From positions 868,001 through 932,000 of the forward strand of contig NZ_CP062983.1 in the NCBI RefSeq assembly GCF_015500095.1: DNA of 64,000 bases, given 5' to 3'. The translations under genes and the position numbers were made by a program. The notes beneath the pieces were generated by a model. It did no database searches, was not told the origin of the DNA, and worked only from the letters and a program-made list of their open reading frames with translations. The first letter of the stretch is position 1. Each line of letters opens with the position of its first letter. Below, piece after piece: positions 35,139 through 44,911 of the stretch. Source of the stretch: Phototrophicus methaneseepsis (GTDB lineage Bacteria; Chloroflexota; Anaerolineae; Aggregatilineales; Phototrophicaceae).

Positions 35139-36467
35139 ATGGCACTTTTTACAAAGGAAGACGCACTTGACTATCATCGCTTAGGACGCCCCGGTAAATT
35201 AGAGGTTGTTCCGACCAAGGCGATGGATACCCAACGCGATCTATCGATGGCTTATTCCCCTGGCGTTGCAGAAGCCGTCCTGGAAGTTGCAGATGACGCC
35301 CTGCAAGCATTTGAGCTCACCGCGAAATCCAACTTAGTCGCTGTCCTCACCAATGGTACAGCAATCCTGGGCCTGGGTAATCGGGGGCCGCTGGCCGCTA
35401 AGCCAGTGATGGAAGGCAAAGCCGTTCTATTCAAGAAATTTGCTGATATTGATGCCTTTGATATTGAAGTCAATTGCACGGATCCCGAGAAAATTATTGA
35501 AGTTGCTGCTGCTATTTCTCCTACATTTGGTGCAATCAACCTGGAAGATATCAAAGCCCCGGAATGCTTCGTCATCGAAGAACGTCTGAAGGCGATGCTG
35601 GATATTCCTGTTTTCCATGATGACCAGCATGGCACCGCGATTATCTCCGCTGCTGCGTTGCTCAACGCTTGTGAACTGACCAACCGCGATTTTGCGAACC
35701 TGCGGGTTGTGGTCAATGGGGCAGGTGCCGCAGCTGTTGCAACGGCCAATCTGTACATCAATATGGGTATTCAGCGCGAGAATATCCTCATGCTGGATTC
35801 TCGCGGTGTCCTGTATAAGGGCCGCAGTGGCATGAATGAATACAAGGAACAATTCGCGGTCGATACCGATGCCCGCACGCTGGAAGATGCAATGGTCGGT
35901 GCTGATTTGTTCCTGGGTGTTTCCGTCGCTGATGTGCTGACGCAGGATATGGTCAAGAGCATGGCGGATAACCCCATTATCTTCGCCCTGGCGAACCCGG
36001 ACCCGGAAATTACGCCGGCTGCTGCTTTCGCTGCTCGTGATGATGTCATTATGGCGACGGGGCGCAGCGATTACCCCAACCAGGTGAACAACGTCCTGGG
36101 CTTCCCGTTCTTGTTCCGTGGCGCGCTGGATACTTACGCGACGGGCATCAATGAAGAGATGAAGATTGCTGCCGTAAAGGCACTGGCAAGCCTGGCACAT
36201 GAACCGGTGCCCGATGATATGCTCGATGCATATAACCTAGATTCGCTCGAATTTAGCCGTGAATACCTGATCCCGAAACCACTGGATGCCCGTGTTTTGC
36301 TGCATGTGGCCCCGGCAGTGGCCCAGGCCGCGATGGATTCCGGCGTGGCGCGCCGCACGATTGATATTGATGAATATCGTGAAGAACTGGAAGGCCGTCA
36401 CAATCACTCAATGATTGCCCGTGTGATTGACGATGAACCGATTCATTACGCGCATACTGGCGTCTAG
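35139..36467 (+). CDS. NAD(P)-dependent malic enzyme
   Basis: The 442-residue protein starts with [20 protein letters not shown] and has [52 protein letters not shown] (metal/substrate loop) and [21 protein letters not shown], the NAD(P) site. It decarboxylates malate to pyruvate in the cytoplasm. The length lacks the phosphotransacetylase tail of MaeB, so it is the short bacterial form. gaggtat precedes the ATG by about 8 bases. An excellent terminator closes it. Coenzyme preference cannot be set by eye. Confidence 0.93.
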   Translation: MALFTKEDALDYHRLGRPGKLEVVPTKAMDTQRDLSMAYSPGVAEAVLEVADDALQAFELTAKSNLVAVLTNGTAILGLGNRGPLAAKPVMEGKAVLFKKFADIDAFDIEVNCTDPEKIIEVAAAISPTFGAINLEDIKAPECFVIEERLKAMLDIPVFHDDQHGTAIISAAALLNACELTNRDFANLRVVVNGAGAAAVATANLYINMGIQRENILMLDSRGVLYKGRSGMNEYKEQFAVDTDARTLEDAMVGADLFLGVSVADVLTQDMVKSMADNPIIFALANPDPEITPAAAFAARDDVIMATGRSDYPNQVNNVLGFPFLFRGALDTYATGINEEMKIAAVKALASLAHEPVPDDMLDAYNLDSLEFSREYLIPKPLDARVLLHVAPAVAQAAMDSGVARRTIDIDEYREELEGRHNHSMIARVIDDEPIHYAHTGV

Positions 36468-36515
36468 AATTGTATCCTCCCCGTTTAAACTTGGTTTAAA
36501 CTCTGGCTTAGGAAC

Positions 36516-36557
36516 AACGAACGTGGGGCACAATAGCTGTGCCCCACGTTCGTTTTC
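36516..36557 (+). terminator. Strong intrinsic terminator after malic enzyme gene
   Basis: AACGAACGTGGGGCACA and TGTGCCCCACGTTCGTT form a perfect 17-base stem around the loop atagc (36533-36537), followed by ttcaat. It lies 49 bases after the stop. Confidence 0.85.
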
Positions 36558-36668
36558 AATAGATTTTCAATAGATTTACGGCGTCTACCCGTGGTAATGA
36601 AAAGGCATGATGTAAACTGCCCTTGCATGAACTGATTGATGCTATGAAAGCGATAAGGAGCCTTTTAC

Positions 36669-37061
36669 ATGGATCATAAGACAGAAGGCGAACGTTTTTT
36701 GAGTGAAAATAGCAAGCTGGCTGGTGTCCAGGTCACACCCAGCGGCCTGCAATATAAAGTCTTAGAAGAAGGCAGCGGCCCCAAGCCTGATGCGTCGGAT
36801 ATGGTAGAAGTGCATTATCGGGGCACCCTGATTGATGGCACGGAATTTGACAGCAGCTACAAACGCGGTCAGACGACCCAATTCCCCTTAAACGCGGTCA
36901 TCGCGGGTTGGACGGAAGGCTTGCAGTTGATGTCCCCCGGCGCAAAATACACGCTCTATATCCCCTATACCCTGGGCTATGGTCCCCGTGGTACACCCGG
37001 CGGCCCCATCCCGCCCTATGCTGCGCTGATCTTCGACGTGGAACTCATTGACATCAAATAA
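36669..37061 (+). CDS. FKBP-type peptidyl-prolyl cis-trans isomerase
   Basis: The 130-residue protein is a single FKBP domain: VHYRGTLIDGTEFDSSYKRGQ, FPLNAVIAGWTEGLQLM and YTLYIPYTLGYGPRGTPG, then IPPYAALIFDVELIDI, with the aromatic pocket residues in place. An N-terminal helix (GERFLSENSKL) is that of the FkpA/Mip-like small forms without their dimer helix. No signal peptide, so it acts in the cytoplasm on proline-limited folding. aaggag precedes ATG by 8 bases. Confidence 0.93.
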   Translation: MDHKTEGERFLSENSKLAGVQVTPSGLQYKVLEEGSGPKPDASDMVEVHYRGTLIDGTEFDSSYKRGQTTQFPLNAVIAGWTEGLQLMSPGAKYTLYIPYTLGYGPRGTPGGPIPPYAALIFDVELIDIK

Positions 37062-37262
37062 GCCAAACAGTGATCTGTTTCTATCTCCAGACATGATAGC
37101 CTGTTGCCGTGCCGCTCTTCGCTTAGTGGCACGGTTGGCTTTTACAGCCAAACGATTAAGCTGTTCTAGATGGAACGGTGTATATAGGGCATGTGTCTTT
37201 TACTCTAGATAACAGCCTGTTTGGCTGTATCTCCAAGATTCATGGCAGCGAAAGGTCCCAAT

Positions 37263-38165
37263 GTGAAGCTCGCAGTTAATTACTCTGTTGCCCTGGCTGA
37301 ACTCATCCGTGAAAACATTGTCGATGTTGATGTTTTTAAGTGCCCTCTCTGGCCCGAAACGCTTACAGAAGCCCAATCTCTCCGTCCTGTTTATGCGCAT
37401 CTCCCGCTGGTCATCCTGGGTGACGGCAAAGTCACCAACAGCGAAGCCAGGGCGGAAGTTGATTGGGATGCGCTGGATGCCCTCGTCGCCCATACAGAAA
37501 CGCGCCATATCAATTTACATCCATCAGCCCAGCCGGAATTGTTCCCAGATATCCCCAAAGACAGCACCGCCCCCCAGCACGTTGAACAATTCATAGAAGC
37601 GATGATCGACTGTGTTCATGTGGCGATTGCACGCTATGGTGCTGACAATGTCCTGGTAGAGAATGTGCCCTGGGGTGGCCTGGATGTGGTTGCACTGCCG
37701 GATGTCAGCCGCGTGATTGTAGCGGAGACAGGGTGCGGCTTCTTGTTCGATCTCTCACACGCTCAATTGGCGGCGCGCCATCTGGGTATGGATGCCAAAG
37801 ATTACATCGCTCAACTGCCGATGGACCACATCCAGGAGATGCACGTTACAGGTATTCACTTCATAGGCGAGGCGGTGCAGGCCCACATGCGCGAGCTAAA
37901 CGTGCCTGAGTCCTTTATTGAACGATGGGCAGGCCGCTGGCTAGATCATTTATCGTTTACCGAGGATGATTGGTCCATCCTTGAATGGGCCTTTGAACAA
38001 CTCCATGGGGGTACCTGGGCGCAGCCCTGGGTTGTTTCCATGGAATATGGTGGTGTTGGCCCGATCTGGGAAGACCTGGCTGAACGTCACATCCTCATGG
38101 ACCAGGTGCCGCGCCTATATCATCTCGTTCATGCTGAAACCGTGAGCGAAGATGGTACAGATTAG
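37263..38165 (+). CDS. DUF692-like (MNIO-type TIM barrel) protein, no precursor seen
   Basis: The 300-residue protein resembles the DUF692 family of multinuclear iron oxidases by eye: NVLVENVPWGGLDVV, LFDLSHAQLAARHLGM followed by IAQLPMDHIQEMHVTG (family: DVxNxYV...YLxxLPxxxVxxIHLAG), and a late VVSMEYGGVGPIWE. Some metal ligands differ from characterised members (His for Asn at the DLSH site), so activity is uncertain. MNIO enzymes such as MbnB modify peptide precursors with a partner protein. I start at GTG 37263 behind aaagg; the frame is open to 37221. No precursor or partner gene is adjacent, so any peptide role is unproven. Confidence 0.6.
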   Translation: MKLAVNYSVALAELIRENIVDVDVFKCPLWPETLTEAQSLRPVYAHLPLVILGDGKVTNSEARAEVDWDALDALVAHTETRHINLHPSAQPELFPDIPKDSTAPQHVEQFIEAMIDCVHVAIARYGADNVLVENVPWGGLDVVALPDVSRVIVAETGCGFLFDLSHAQLAARHLGMDAKDYIAQLPMDHIQEMHVTGIHFIGEAVQAHMRELNVPESFIERWAGRWLDHLSFTEDDWSILEWAFEQLHGGTWAQPWVVSMEYGGVGPIWEDLAERHILMDQVPRLYHLVHAETVSEDGTD

Positions 38166-38678
38166 TTATTCGGGCGTATAAGGTGCTTTCTCGCCCAATG
38201 CCCCGACGAAGCCGGGCAGGTCTTTATGGCCGAGCAACTGCCGTATCGCCTGTGATTCGCCCAGATGAAACCAATAATGATAGGTGGTACGTAGTAAACG
38301 CGTGCCGATATTCTCACGATGGAATTCACCGGGTTTATCGAGTTGGGGCGTATGCGTTTCTAACTGGGTCGCATCAAGTGTATTCAACCAGGTATCCGCC
38401 TGGTCTGTGATGCGGTGCCACGCGGCCCACATCTCATCTAGATTGGGCGTGCTGGCTGGCTGCCCACTGGCACAAACGAGGACTTCCGGCGCGGGGGTGA
38501 TGCCCTGCACATGTGTGATCCAGTAAGCTTGCTCCTGTGCCGCCAGGTGCCCCACAATCCAACTGATGCAGTTCATGGGCCCAAAATGCTGGATGGCTTC
38601 CTCCGGTGTGACGTCCCTCAGCCCACGCTCGAATTCTGTTCGTGTGAATTGTAATTGGCTCACCAATGGATGTGGCAT
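38166..38678 (-). CDS. DinB-family protein
   Basis: The 170-residue protein is a four-helix-bundle member of the DinB/YfiT group: MPHPLVSQLQFTRTEFERGL, then WIVGHLAAQEQAYWITH (the first metal-binding His) and NIGTRLLRTTYHYWFHLGESQAIRQLLG with two further histidines. Members include thiol-dependent transferases and proteins of unknown role. ATG 38678 lies near aggggga. Its stop is immediately beside that of the convergent DUF692-like gene. Confidence 0.82.
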   Translation of the reverse strand: MPHPLVSQLQFTRTEFERGLRDVTPEEAIQHFGPMNCISWIVGHLAAQEQAYWITHVQGITPAPEVLVCASGQPASTPNLDEMWAAWHRITDQADTWLNTLDATQLETHTPQLDKPGEFHRENIGTRLLRTTYHYWFHLGESQAIRQLLGHKDLPGFVGALGEKAPYTPE

Positions 38679-38763
38679 TGTTCCCCCTGTTGCCATACGA
38701 ACCGCTTAGCATATGCTCGATTATACCGTAGTGCTAGTTGATATGGTGGGACTTCATTCTGTA

Positions 38764-39315
38764 TCAGGCATTTTTCCAGATGGTGGCGTATTTCTTGCGA
38801 TATTTGGTATCCGGCTCTGTTTCGATGAGCATCAATGCCCTGGATTTGACCGACTCGTCCCCGGTTGCATCATAGAGATGGCGCAGGTCCTGAATGATGT
38901 CGTAACGGATGAGCGTGGTGTTCTTTTCTGCTGTGCAATCCTGGTAGCGCATCGTAAGGCCATCCATCACCATCTGGCGCTGTTGTTCCCCGGCTAGCCC
39001 CACCTTCCAGATCGTTTGCAAGCAGTGGCGCGCCGTGACGAAGCGCTCATCACGGGTCACATTCAGCAGAACGTCGAAATCTTTCATCATGCGCTGGTCG
39101 GGGTCACTGATGGCGAGCTGGCATAGGATTTGTGAGGTGATGGCGCGGATGTGATTATCTTTGTGCGTCAGCCCCGCGACGAGTTCGTCCCATACGTCAT
39201 AAGCCCAGTCAACGGGCTGCTGGGTGGCTTCCATCAATGCATCATAGGCATCATTCTGTACGGCTTTATCTTTGGCATAAAGGTTTTCAAAGGTCGCCTT
39301 GATCACGGTGTCCAT
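38764..39315 (-). CDS. HEAT-repeat-like protein
   Basis: The 183-residue protein is all-helical with repeated helix pairs, e.g. DAYDALMEATQQPVDWAYDVW, DNHIRAITSQILCQLAISD and ARHCLQTIWKVGLA, resembling HEAT repeats. No catalytic residue is visible. The frame is open to 39477 but ATG 39315 has aggag 10 bases upstream at the stop of the DUF2277 gene, so this start is preferred. The two genes form an operon. HEAT proteins usually bind partner proteins; the partner is unknown. Confidence 0.72.
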   Translation of the reverse strand: MDTVIKATFENLYAKDKAVQNDAYDALMEATQQPVDWAYDVWDELVAGLTHKDNHIRAITSQILCQLAISDPDQRMMKDFDVLLNVTRDERFVTARHCLQTIWKVGLAGEQQRQMVMDGLTMRYQDCTAEKNTTLIRYDIIQDLRHLYDATGDESVKSRALMLIETEPDTKYRKKYATIWKNA

Positions 39316-39328
39316 TCTTAAGCTGCTC

Positions 39329-39598
39329 CTATGCTGAAAAACGCTTGGCGGAACGGGCACGCGCTTTCGCGGCTTCTTCTTCTCGATTTTTAGGTGCGGC
39401 GCTGGTTTCCAATGCGTCAAGGAGGGCCTGCGTTGCTGCGGTGATCTTTTCAATGGCGGCGACGAAAGCCAATTCATTAGCCTGAGATGGCTTGTTGAAC
39501 CCGCTCACTTTACGCACGTATTGCAAAGCAGCAGCATGGATTTCAGCTTCGGTAGCGGGTGGGTCAAAATTATAGAGCGGTTTAATGTTCCGGCACAT
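39329..39598 (-). CDS. DUF2277 family protein
   Basis: The 89-residue protein matches the DUF2277 family closely: MCRNIKPLYNFDPPATEAEI at the start, then AAALQYVRKVSGFNKPSQAN, and a C-terminal Arg/Ala-rich helix. The family is short, widespread and without known function. ATG 39598 has agga 8 bases upstream. It is followed by the HEAT-like gene on the same strand after 13 bases, suggesting joint expression. Confidence 0.85.
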   Translation of the reverse strand: MCRNIKPLYNFDPPATEAEIHAAALQYVRKVSGFNKPSQANELAFVAAIEKITAATQALLDALETSAAPKNREEEAAKARARSAKRFSA

Positions 39599-39784
39599 GC
39601 GCAGCATCCTATCGGCTAGAGGTGAATGTTAGACAACAGTATAGCTGATTGCTGGGGTTTAGTCCATTTGTTCTATTCTTGCCTGTTAAGCTTCTCATGA
39701 AATGTTGAACTGTGATTTAGAACATGTGTGCTATTATGATACGCGAAAATGACTTGTTCACATTATCAAGGAAAGAGGGTCTAT

Positions 39785-40174
39785 ATGACGACTTACAAAC
39801 CAGCCGATTATGCCAGTGTATCACCGTATCTATTATTAGAAGACGTGCAGGGGGTGATTGATTTTTTGAAAGCGACATTTGACGCGGTGCCCCTGCGGCG
39901 TGTGGAGCGGCCTGATGGCAGTATCATCCATGCTGAAGTGAAAATCGACGATACAGTCATCATGATGGCGCAATCTGGCAATGGGATCGTGCCCAACGAA
40001 AGCGTGATCCATGTTTACGTGCCGGATGTCGATGAAACTTATCGGCGTGGCTTGGCTGCTGGTGCAAAGCCGATCCAGGAGCCACAGAAAAAAGATGATG
40101 CGGACCGCCGAGGGGGCTTCCAGGACCTGGCTGGCAATGCCTGGTGGGTGGCGACGCAGATTGACCCCGAATAG
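39785..40174 (+). CDS. VOC family (glyoxalase-like) protein
   Basis: The 129-residue protein has the paired beta-alpha-beta-beta-beta modules of the vicinal oxygen chelate fold: SPYLLLEDVQGVIDFLKATF, GSIIHAEVKIDDTVIMMAQ, VIHVYVPDVDETYRRGLAAG and GGFQDLAGNAWWVATQ. It resembles PhnB/bleomycin-resistance-like stand-alone VOC proteins, which bind metal or small ligands. ATG 39785 has aaagaggg with good spacing. Function cannot be narrowed. Confidence 0.85.
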   Translation: MTTYKPADYASVSPYLLLEDVQGVIDFLKATFDAVPLRRVERPDGSIIHAEVKIDDTVIMMAQSGNGIVPNESVIHVYVPDVDETYRRGLAAGAKPIQEPQKKDDADRRGGFQDLAGNAWWVATQIDPE

Positions 40175-40196
40175 CCTCTGAATAGGACCCGCTCGC

Positions 40197-42152
40197 CTAT
40201 GGGCTGATGTCGAATCGGACCAGTTCATAGGCTTCACCTACTGGCTCACCTGCTAGGGTAATGGGTAGGCGTACCAAGGTTTCCCAATTATAGAGGCCGA
40301 TCCTGAGCTGATAAGAACCTGGATTGATGTCATCTGGTAGTGTCAATGTGATTGGTTGGCTGATGAGGACCTCGCTGGGATTATCCCAGGTATAGGTGGG
40401 CCGTTCTAAGCGCACGGGTGGGCCATCATGTTGCACAGTAGGGGCCGCTTCGCTTGTAGGAGCTGCTGGCACCAGATGCAAGAACATTGAGTAGTCTTCA
40501 GCGGGCTTTGAGCTAGCCTGCCAGTAGAATGTAAAAGTCATCGTCGTACCGGGCGACGGATTTTGATCTTCTGCTGGGTACGCGACATCATATCCCACTA
40601 AATGAACGGCTTCACCAAAAGCGATATCAGTTATGTGCTGTGGTGGCCACAACCTATAAAACATCACCTCTGGGCCGCGCATCGGCGGCGGATTCGTCAG
40701 CGCGCGCAGCAAGAAGAGATCATCTAAAAAGGCTTGCCCCTCCGGTGCCTTCGTGAGCCGGTTATAGTCCAGTATTTCCAGCGCCAGATAAGAGATGCCA
40801 TACTCGTCGCGCCATTGTGCAGGCGTATGTTCCAGGACATCATCCGTCACAATCCAATCAAACCACTGACGATTATTGACCAGACCGCTCCATGACGGGT
40901 TGAACGTCTTATGATTTTCTGGCCCGACCAGCACCGTTCCAGCGGGGATATTCTGGTCTGCCCATTGGCGCAGTTCGGCACGTCGGTCCGGGGGTTGCGT
41001 GCTCTGGATGTAGCCAATATCTGCAAGGAATTGTGGCACCCATATGATGATGGCAAACGTCGCGACTAGGATAGCTGTTGCATAAGTGCGCCTGGTGCGG
41101 AATAAACGCCCGATTTCTATGATGGCGAGACCTAGCAGGGCACATGCCAGGGCCGTTGCTGGCAATACATCTTTAATACGTCCTAGAGTGCTCACGACAC
41201 TAAAAGATGCTGCCAACCACGGCACGCCGACCAGAGGCAGCAGGCACAAGACAATTGCGAGCGCTTTTTGTTGCATCCGATTGTTATAGAACGCAATCGC
41301 AAGGCCAACAATGATGAGTATAAGGGTGGGTATGCCCCCTATGGGTACGAAGACATAATAAAGGTTATTGAGGATATAAGCTGGATTGAGCACATTTTGC
41401 CAGCCGCTTGTTACGAGGGTATCGGCTTCGCGGATGTCCATCCGCCCGGCTTGATAAATGAACATCAAAAAGGCTGCAATCACTCCGACTAGCACAAACT
41501 GTCCTAATAAGATGAGCCATCGCCTGGGAACAGCAGTCAGAAAAAAGTAGGCCGTAACGCAGAAGCCAGGTAATAAGGCAGGCAGCGCAGGGTATTTAAA
41601 AAGGACCGCCAGCAAACCTGCAGCAACGCTCCATATGGCAAACTGGGAGCGGCCAGGGTCCTGTAAGGCGATGAGCGCCAGCCAGACGGCCACCACCGTA
41701 AAGCAATAAGTATACGGGTCGGCAGTGGCGTAAACCCCGCCGCTCACGACCAGCGGGGCTATTCCCCAACTGAAGGCGGCAATCAACCCAGCAATGGGGC
41801 CCGCCAATCGGCGTGCAATTAAGGCGATGATGACCAGTGTTAGCAAATTTATCGTGAGTGAGAGCATGCGCACAATCTGGACCGTGACAGGCATAAGGAC
41901 CCCATCATCGCCCAGGAGGATTTGCACAAAACTGTTGATCGTCAGGATGCCAGGTGGGTAGCCGGGAATATCCCCACCAGGCTCATAGTAGCCGCGCCAC
42001 TTCAGTGCTTCCAGATAATAGTTGGGTTCATCGGGTTGGTCGATATAAGGCAGGCTGAAATCATAGCTTGATAGACGCAATGCCCCAGCGATGAGGATAA
42101 TCAAAAACAACACAAGATGATACTGCTGTCGTCTGGTGCGATCTGCTGCCAT
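40197..42152 (-). CDS. GT39-like (PMT_2) membrane glycosyltransferase
   Basis: The 651-residue protein has about ten membrane helices (from VLFLIILIAGALRLSSYDF) with the first extracytoplasmic loop carrying acidic residues in LPYIDQPDEPNYYLEALKW. The C-terminal ~250 residues are soluble and beta-rich (DVAYPAEDQNPSPGTTMTFTFYWQ, TYTWDNPSEVLISQPITLTL). This layout is that of lipid-linked-sugar transferases similar to the protein at 17191-19068, which also has a beta-rich tail. It stands alone between the VOC gene and the divergent decarboxylase. Sugar and acceptor are unknown. Confidence 0.82.
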   Translation of the reverse strand: MAADRTRRQQYHLVLFLIILIAGALRLSSYDFSLPYIDQPDEPNYYLEALKWRGYYEPGGDIPGYPPGILTINSFVQILLGDDGVLMPVTVQIVRMLSLTINLLTLVIIALIARRLAGPIAGLIAAFSWGIAPLVVSGGVYATADPYTYCFTVVAVWLALIALQDPGRSQFAIWSVAAGLLAVLFKYPALPALLPGFCVTAYFFLTAVPRRWLILLGQFVLVGVIAAFLMFIYQAGRMDIREADTLVTSGWQNVLNPAYILNNLYYVFVPIGGIPTLILIIVGLAIAFYNNRMQQKALAIVLCLLPLVGVPWLAASFSVVSTLGRIKDVLPATALACALLGLAIIEIGRLFRTRRTYATAILVATFAIIIWVPQFLADIGYIQSTQPPDRRAELRQWADQNIPAGTVLVGPENHKTFNPSWSGLVNNRQWFDWIVTDDVLEHTPAQWRDEYGISYLALEILDYNRLTKAPEGQAFLDDLFLLRALTNPPPMRGPEVMFYRLWPPQHITDIAFGEAVHLVGYDVAYPAEDQNPSPGTTMTFTFYWQASSKPAEDYSMFLHLVPAAPTSEAAPTVQHDGPPVRLERPTYTWDNPSEVLISQPITLTLPDDINPGSYQLRIGLYNWETLVRLPITLAGEPVGEAYELVRFDISP

Positions 42153-42384
42153 ATTGGAATTCCTGTGCGCGTTGCTAGTTCGTGTGATGCAGGCTACTTT
42201 CCATGGTTGTTATCATACGCAACCCGATGAACACGTGCAACATAGCGTGTCGGGTGCCATCATGGAATGCTATCCTGCAACATCGCCTGAATTGAACTGG
42301 TCATCCTAGGGCGCGTCAGGTATCTTGTAGGCAGTACGGATGCCTGTCATAAACCAACTCAAAGAGGAATTAAAGAGACACCTC

Positions 42385-43629
42385 ATGCCTATGTCCGACG
42401 GATTCCGCCAGCGATTAACGCCCAACCTGCCACAAATTGCAGCACACTTCGGCACGCCATTCCATATTTATGACGAGACAGGTATCCGCCAGACAGTACG
42501 GACCTTGTTCGCTGCCTTCGATGGCCTGCCTTTCCGTGAATTTTTCGCTGTGAAGGCGCTGCCGAACCCGCATATTTTGCGCATCCTGGCGGAAGAAGGT
42601 TGTGGTTTTGATTGTAGTTCTGTGCCGGAACTGGTGCTGGCACGCCAGATTGGCGCACCACCGCAGAATATTCTCTTCACGAGCAATAACACGACCTCTG
42701 AAGAATTTGCTGCTGCACTGGCAGATGGCGGTAGCTGGCTTAACCTGGATGATGCCGCTTTGCTCGCTCGACTGCCGCGCGTCCCGGATGCGATTAGCTT
42801 CCGTATGAATCCGGGCAGCGAGACGGGCAATACCATCATTGGTAGGCCGGAAGAAGCCAAGTTCGGCATCCCACGAGAGGCACTAGCCGATGCGTATCGG
42901 GCGGCGCAGGCGTTGGGTATTCAGCGCTTCGGTCTGCATCAGATGGTCGTCTCCAACGAGCGTGACGCTGAGGCGCACCTCGCTTCTGTCGCGCTGTTAT
43001 GCGATGTCGCCCGCCAGATTCAAGAGATGCTGGGGCATTCACTGGATTTCATCAATATTGGTGGCGGCCTGGGCATTCCCTATCGCCCAGACGATGCCCC
43101 GCTTAATCTGGGTACGCTAGCTACCGGGATACGCGCCTTATGGTCCGATTTCCCACAGACACAGCTCTTCATGGAATCGGGCCGTTATGTGACAGGGCCG
43201 CACGGCGTGCTCGTGACGCGCGTCATTAATCGCAAAACGAGCTATCGGCAGTATGTGGGCGTGGATGCCAGCATGTCGGCATTGATGCGACCGGGTATGT
43301 ATGGGGCTTATCATCACGTGGACGTACTGGGCGCGCCACCAGATAGCTCGACGGAAGTCGTCGATGTGGTGGGCAGCCTTTGCGAGAATAACGACAAATT
43401 CGCCGTGCAGCGTGCACTCCCCATCACGCAACCCGGTGACCTGCTCCTGATACAGGATACGGGGGCGCATGGGCATTCAATGGGCTTTAATTATAATGGG
43501 CGACTGCGCCCGCAGGAATTGCTGCTGCGGGCGGATGGCCGTGTCGAGCGTATCCGTCGGGCGGAAACGCTCGATGATTACTTTGCGACACTGCATGATG
43601 TTGATGCAGCCCTCTGGCAAAATCCCTAG
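42385..43629 (+). CDS. lysA: Diaminopimelate decarboxylase-like PLP enzyme
   Basis: The 414-residue protein is an alanine-racemase-fold decarboxylase: FREFFAVKALPNPHIL with the PLP lysine at residue 57, SLDFINIGGGLGIPY (Gly-rich phosphate site), FMESGRYVTGPHGVLV, and the C-terminal CENNDKFA and HGHSMGFNYN motifs. It should convert meso-diaminopimelate to lysine. Start is uncertain: ATG 42385 is behind aaagag, while ATG 42340 would add 15 residues. A related arginine/ornithine decarboxylase role is possible, so lysA is the best but not only call. Confidence 0.85.
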   Translation: MPMSDGFRQRLTPNLPQIAAHFGTPFHIYDETGIRQTVRTLFAAFDGLPFREFFAVKALPNPHILRILAEEGCGFDCSSVPELVLARQIGAPPQNILFTSNNTTSEEFAAALADGGSWLNLDDAALLARLPRVPDAISFRMNPGSETGNTIIGRPEEAKFGIPREALADAYRAAQALGIQRFGLHQMVVSNERDAEAHLASVALLCDVARQIQEMLGHSLDFINIGGGLGIPYRPDDAPLNLGTLATGIRALWSDFPQTQLFMESGRYVTGPHGVLVTRVINRKTSYRQYVGVDASMSALMRPGMYGAYHHVDVLGAPPDSSTEVVDVVGSLCENNDKFAVQRALPITQPGDLLLIQDTGAHGHSMGFNYNGRLRPQELLLRADGRVERIRRAETLDDYFATLHDVDAALWQNP

Positions 43630-43657
43630 GGCCTTGCCTAGCGCAAGGCAGTTATGA

Positions 43658-44911
43658 CTACCAACCGACACCAGCGGTGAGCGTTGGGTCCTGGGGTACA
43701 TCATTATAACGAATCTCAAAGTGCAGGTGCGGACCAGAGCTGTTACCTGTGCTGCCGACGAGGCCGACGACCTGCCCGGTGCTGACGACCTGCCCACAAC
43801 TGACGTTGCGCTGGCTCATGTGGCCGTACAGCGTGGAGAAGGGGCCATGTCCAAGGACAACAGCAATACCATAGCCCCATGTGCTGGTCCCGCTGAAGAG
43901 GACCGGCCCCCCATTAGCGGCGTAAATCGGCGCACCAACGGATTGAGCAAGGTCAATGCCCGTATGCCCTGCGAAGAAGCCACGCACCCAGGTGCCAGTC
44001 GGTAGCGGGTTACCCCAATAGGTGCCACCAGCGGCTTCTACCTGGCCGCAGCTACCAGCCTGCCCAGAAGCGAATGAGACGGTATAGCTGCCATCGGCGT
44101 TTTCTTCGATGGTGGAACCAGGGTTCCATGTAATCAACGGCCCTTGGCCACCCGGCAGGAACAGGTTCAAGCCGCCCATGAGCACATCATCCGGCGAACG
44201 ACCATAGAGGTTATTGCTTGGGAAATCAATGATGGCGTAAGGATCGTCGATATTGTATTCATCTGCGACTTCGGCAATGGTCTGGTTGCGCGTCCCTAAA
44301 ACCTGATAACAAGCGCCATCCATCGGTGGGATGGAGAGGACATCACCAGAGCGAATGTTGAAGGTCAGTTTGCCATTACACCATGCGATACTTTCCGCTT
44401 GCAAGTTATAGCGTTGGGCGATGTCGTAGACGGTATCGCCATCTGTCACCTGATACTGTAGGAACTCCGTGCGCGGACGCTGCGGGATCGTCGTAAAAGG
44501 ATCATATTCCGGGCGTGGCACATCACTGCCGACGACAGGCGTTTGCAGCAGTGCCGCCAACCGCTCCGAGGAGATGGTTGGGACCGCTTCATAATTCACG
44601 GGCTGGATGAGCGGCACATCCGTTGACTGGACGGCATTCGTGGGGGTCGGCTGGTCCGCGTTTGTGGTCGAGGCTACAGTCGGCTCGTTTGCGATACTCG
44701 TCGGCTGGTCGATGTCAGGTTCGGTGGCGTCATCTTTGGGCAGCAACAGGATGAATGCGGCTGCAAGGGTCAGGATCACTGCGCCAACCAGCATAATCCA
44801 GCCTGTAGACCCGCCGCGTTTGGGTTCGTTGGGATTATCGACAGGCGGCATGACCATCGACGGGCTGGTATCTTCCATTGGATCAAATGGGGGTTCTTGA
44901 AAATTGTTCAT
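43658..44911 (-). CDS. Membrane-anchored LysM and M23 peptidase protein
   Basis: The 417-residue protein has a Pro/Asp-rich cytoplasmic start, one membrane helix (GWIMLVGAVILTLAAAFILLL), a Thr/Pro-rich linker, LysM-like repeats (YQVTDGDTVYDIAQRYNLQ and a second QTIAEVADEYNID) and an M23 lysostaphin-like domain at the C-terminus: HTGIDLAQSVGAPIYAANGG and HLHFEIRYND carrying Zn ligands. It would bind peptidoglycan and cut or hold cross-links. The H-x(n)-D and HxH pattern is complete, so it may be active. It lies convergent to lysA. Confidence 0.9.
   Translation of the reverse strand: MNNFQEPPFDPMEDTSPSMVMPPVDNPNEPKRGGSTGWIMLVGAVILTLAAAFILLLPKDDATEPDIDQPTSIANEPTVASTTNADQPTPTNAVQSTDVPLIQPVNYEAVPTISSERLAALLQTPVVGSDVPRPEYDPFTTIPQRPRTEFLQYQVTDGDTVYDIAQRYNLQAESIAWCNGKLTFNIRSGDVLSIPPMDGACYQVLGTRNQTIAEVADEYNIDDPYAIIDFPSNNLYGRSPDDVLMGGLNLFLPGGQGPLITWNPGSTIEENADGSYTVSFASGQAGSCGQVEAAGGTYWGNPLPTGTWVRGFFAGHTGIDLAQSVGAPIYAANGGPVLFSGTSTWGYGIAVVLGHGPFSTLYGHMSQRNVSCGQVVSTGQVVGLVGSTGNSSGPHLHFEIRYNDVPQDPTLTAGVGW

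Noticed and set aside
43631-43649. GCCTTGC-ctagc-GCAAGGC stem between lysA and the M23 gene
   Set aside because: Only 7 bases with no T-run on either strand, so not called a terminator.
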